Assembly: GCF_963676685.1 (NCBI RefSeq)
Contig: NC_092346.1
Span: 29,773,133 to 29,837,132 of the forward strand
Reading direction: 5' to 3'
Origin: Mytilus edulis
Lineage: Eukaryota > Mollusca > Bivalvia > Mytilida > Mytilidae
Length of the DNA: 64,000 nucleotides
The notes below the pieces were generated by a model. The model had not been told where the DNA came from and searched no databases. It saw nothing but the letters and a program-made list of their open reading frames with translations. A program made the translations under genes and the position numbers. This document shows, piece by piece, positions 62,333 through 64,000 of the stretch. The first letter of the stretch is position 1. The number at the start of each line of letters is the position of its first letter.

Positions 62333-63705
62333 ATACGACCGCAAAAATTTTAATTTTTTGGTCGTATATTGCTATCACGTTGGCTTCGTCGTCTGCGTCG
62401 TCGTCATCGTCGTCGTCGTCCGAATACTTTTAGTTTTCGCACTCTAACTTTAGTAAAAGTGAATAGAAATCAATGAAATTTAAACACAAGGTTTATGACC
62501 ACAAAAGGAAGGTTGGGATTGATTTTGGGAGTTTTGGTCCCAACATTTTAGGAATTAAGGGCCAAAAATGGTCCAAATAAGCATTTTCTTTGTTTTCGCA
62601 CTATAACTTTAGTTTAAGTGAATAGAAATCTATGAAATTTTGACACAAGGTTTATGACCACAAAAGGAAGGTTGGGATTGATTTTGGGAGTTTTGGTTCC
62701 AACAGTTTAGGAATTAAGGGCCAAAAAAGGGCCCAAATAAGCATTATTCTTGGTTTTCGCACTATAACTTTAGTATAAGTATATAGAAATCAATGAAATT
62801 TTAACACAAGGTTTATGACCATAAAAGGAAGGTTGGGTTTAATTTTGGGAGTTTTGGTCCTAACAGTTTAGGAATAAGGGGCCCAAAGGGTCCAAAATTG
62901 AACTTTGTGTGATTTCATCAAAAATTGAATAATTGGGGTTCTTTGATATGCCGAATCTAACTATGTATGTAGATTCTTAATTTTTGGTCCCGTTTTCAAA
63001 TTGGTCTACATTAAGGTCCAAAGGGTCCAAAATTAAACTTAGTTTGATTTTAACAAAAATTGAATCCTCGGGGTTCTTTGATATGCTGAATTTAAAAATG
63101 TACTTAGATTTTTAATTATTGGCCTAGTTTTCAAGTTGGTCCAAATGGGGGTCCAAAATTAAACTTTGTTTGATTTCATCAAAAATTGAATCAATGGGTT
63201 CTTTGATATGCCAAATCTAACTGTGTATGTAGATTCTTAATTTTTGGTCCAGTTTTCAAATTGGTCTACATTAAGGTCCAAAGGGTCCAAAATTAAACTA
63301 AGTTTGATTTTAACAAAAATTAAATTCTTGGGCTTATTTGATATGCTTTATCTAAATATGTACTTTGATTTTTGATTATGGGCCCAGTTTTCAAGTTGGT
63401 CCAAATCAGGATTCCATATCAAGTATTGTGCAATAGCAAGATATTTTCAATTGCACAGTATTGCACAATAGCAAGAAATATCTAATTGCACAATATTGTG
63501 CAATAGCAATTAATTTTCAATTGGAGTTATCTTTCTTTGTATAGAATAGTTGATAATATATGTTGGAAATTTGCCAGACATGACTATGATGTCATTTTGT
63601 ATTTTTATTTGCCAATAACTTTATGTAAATAACTTCATTGGAAATTTGCCAATATAAAATGTTGCTGATGAAGCTTTTTTTCCTTATCTTATCTAAAATG
63701 TTTTT
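62333..63705 (+). mobile_element. Helentron-like repeat, TATACGACCGC family, copy 3
   Basis: Starts ATACGACC after AATTTTT inside the resumed host repeat. It matches copy 2 through the three hairpin units at 63420-63510 and beyond. At TTTTT (63701-63705) another copy begins. Confidence 0.68.
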
Positions 63706-64000
63706 ATACGACCGCAAAATTTGAAAAAAATTTCGTCGTATATTGCTATCACGTTGGCGTCGGCGTTGTCGTCGTCGTCCTGCGTCCGAATACTTTTAGT
63801 TTTCGCACTCTAACTTTAGTAAAAGTGAATAGAAATCTATGAAATTTAAACACAAGGTTTATGACCACAAAAGGAAGGTTGGGATTGATTTTGGGAGTTT
63901 TGGTCCCAACATTTTAGGAATTAGGGGCCAAAAAGGGCCCAAATAAGCATTTTCTTGGTTTTCGCACTATAACTTTAGTTGAAGTGAATAGAAATCTATG
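63706..64000 (+). mobile_element. Helentron-like repeat, TATACGACCGC family, copy 4 (cut by window end)
   Basis: ATACGACCGCAAAATTTG follows TTTTT inside the tail of copy 3, then the usual CGTCGTCGTCC tract and first core unit. The window ends within it. Confidence 0.7.

Noticed and set aside
60265-64000. Segmental duplication of a gene region
   Set aside because: The repeated blocks have hairpin starts, internal satellites and T-tract junctions, and a further copy lies in COG2, so they are mobile repeats.

Overview
This is AT-rich eukaryotic nuclear DNA from an invertebrate with GT-AG introns, ATG-initiated exons, AATAAA signals and a very dense load of short non-autonomous mobile elements. 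The repeat families (pearl-like satellite-core elements, repeats ending in TATACGACCGC, hairpins of the AGCTCACCTGGCCC type) and a small secreted C1q-domain protein point to a bivalve mollusc, most likely a mussel (Mytilidae). That is an inference from pattern recognition; no search was run.

Layout. (1) 3.5-8.7 kb and 15.5-20.1 kb, minus strand: a tandem pair of paralogous genes, here called EK1 and EK2. Both have five coding exons with identical splice phases and encode Glu/Lys-rich proteins of unknown family; EK2 carries a coding minisatellite of eight 18-residue units. Between and around them lie MITEs, two copies of a ~1.15-kb inverted-repeat element and a SINE. (2) 20.2-20.7 kb: a 488-bp miniature LTR retrotransposon (TRIM) with 183-bp LTRs. 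Each LTR holds a tRNA-like pol III promoter, and the element has a primer-binding site, a polypurine tract and a 4-bp target duplication. It is the most interesting mobile element in the window. (3) 24.1-25.4 kb, plus strand: a complete two-exon SAYSD1 gene. (4) 31.1-55.1 kb, minus strand: a complete 18-exon COG2 gene (736 residues), reconstructed exon by exon with all phases consistent. (5) 46.3-47.5 kb, plus strand: a two-exon secreted C1q-domain gene nested inside COG2 intron 7. (6) 56.1-58.7 kb, plus strand: the first five coding exons of an adaptor-like gene whose N-terminus resembles the TIR-like domain of BCAP/BANK1. It is head-to-head with COG2 and has no visible 3' end in the window. 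(7) 59.5-64 kb: nested Helentron-like repeats, probably inside the next intron of that gene.

COG2 (Golgi tethering) and SAYSD1 (ER translocation quality control) are housekeeping secretory-pathway genes. C1q and the BCAP/BANK1-like gene belong to families linked to innate immunity. No operon-like functional coupling is implied. Several insertions (hAT-like, TRIM, SINE, Mutator-like) are dated or proved by target duplications or by an uninterrupted paralogous copy in the same window.
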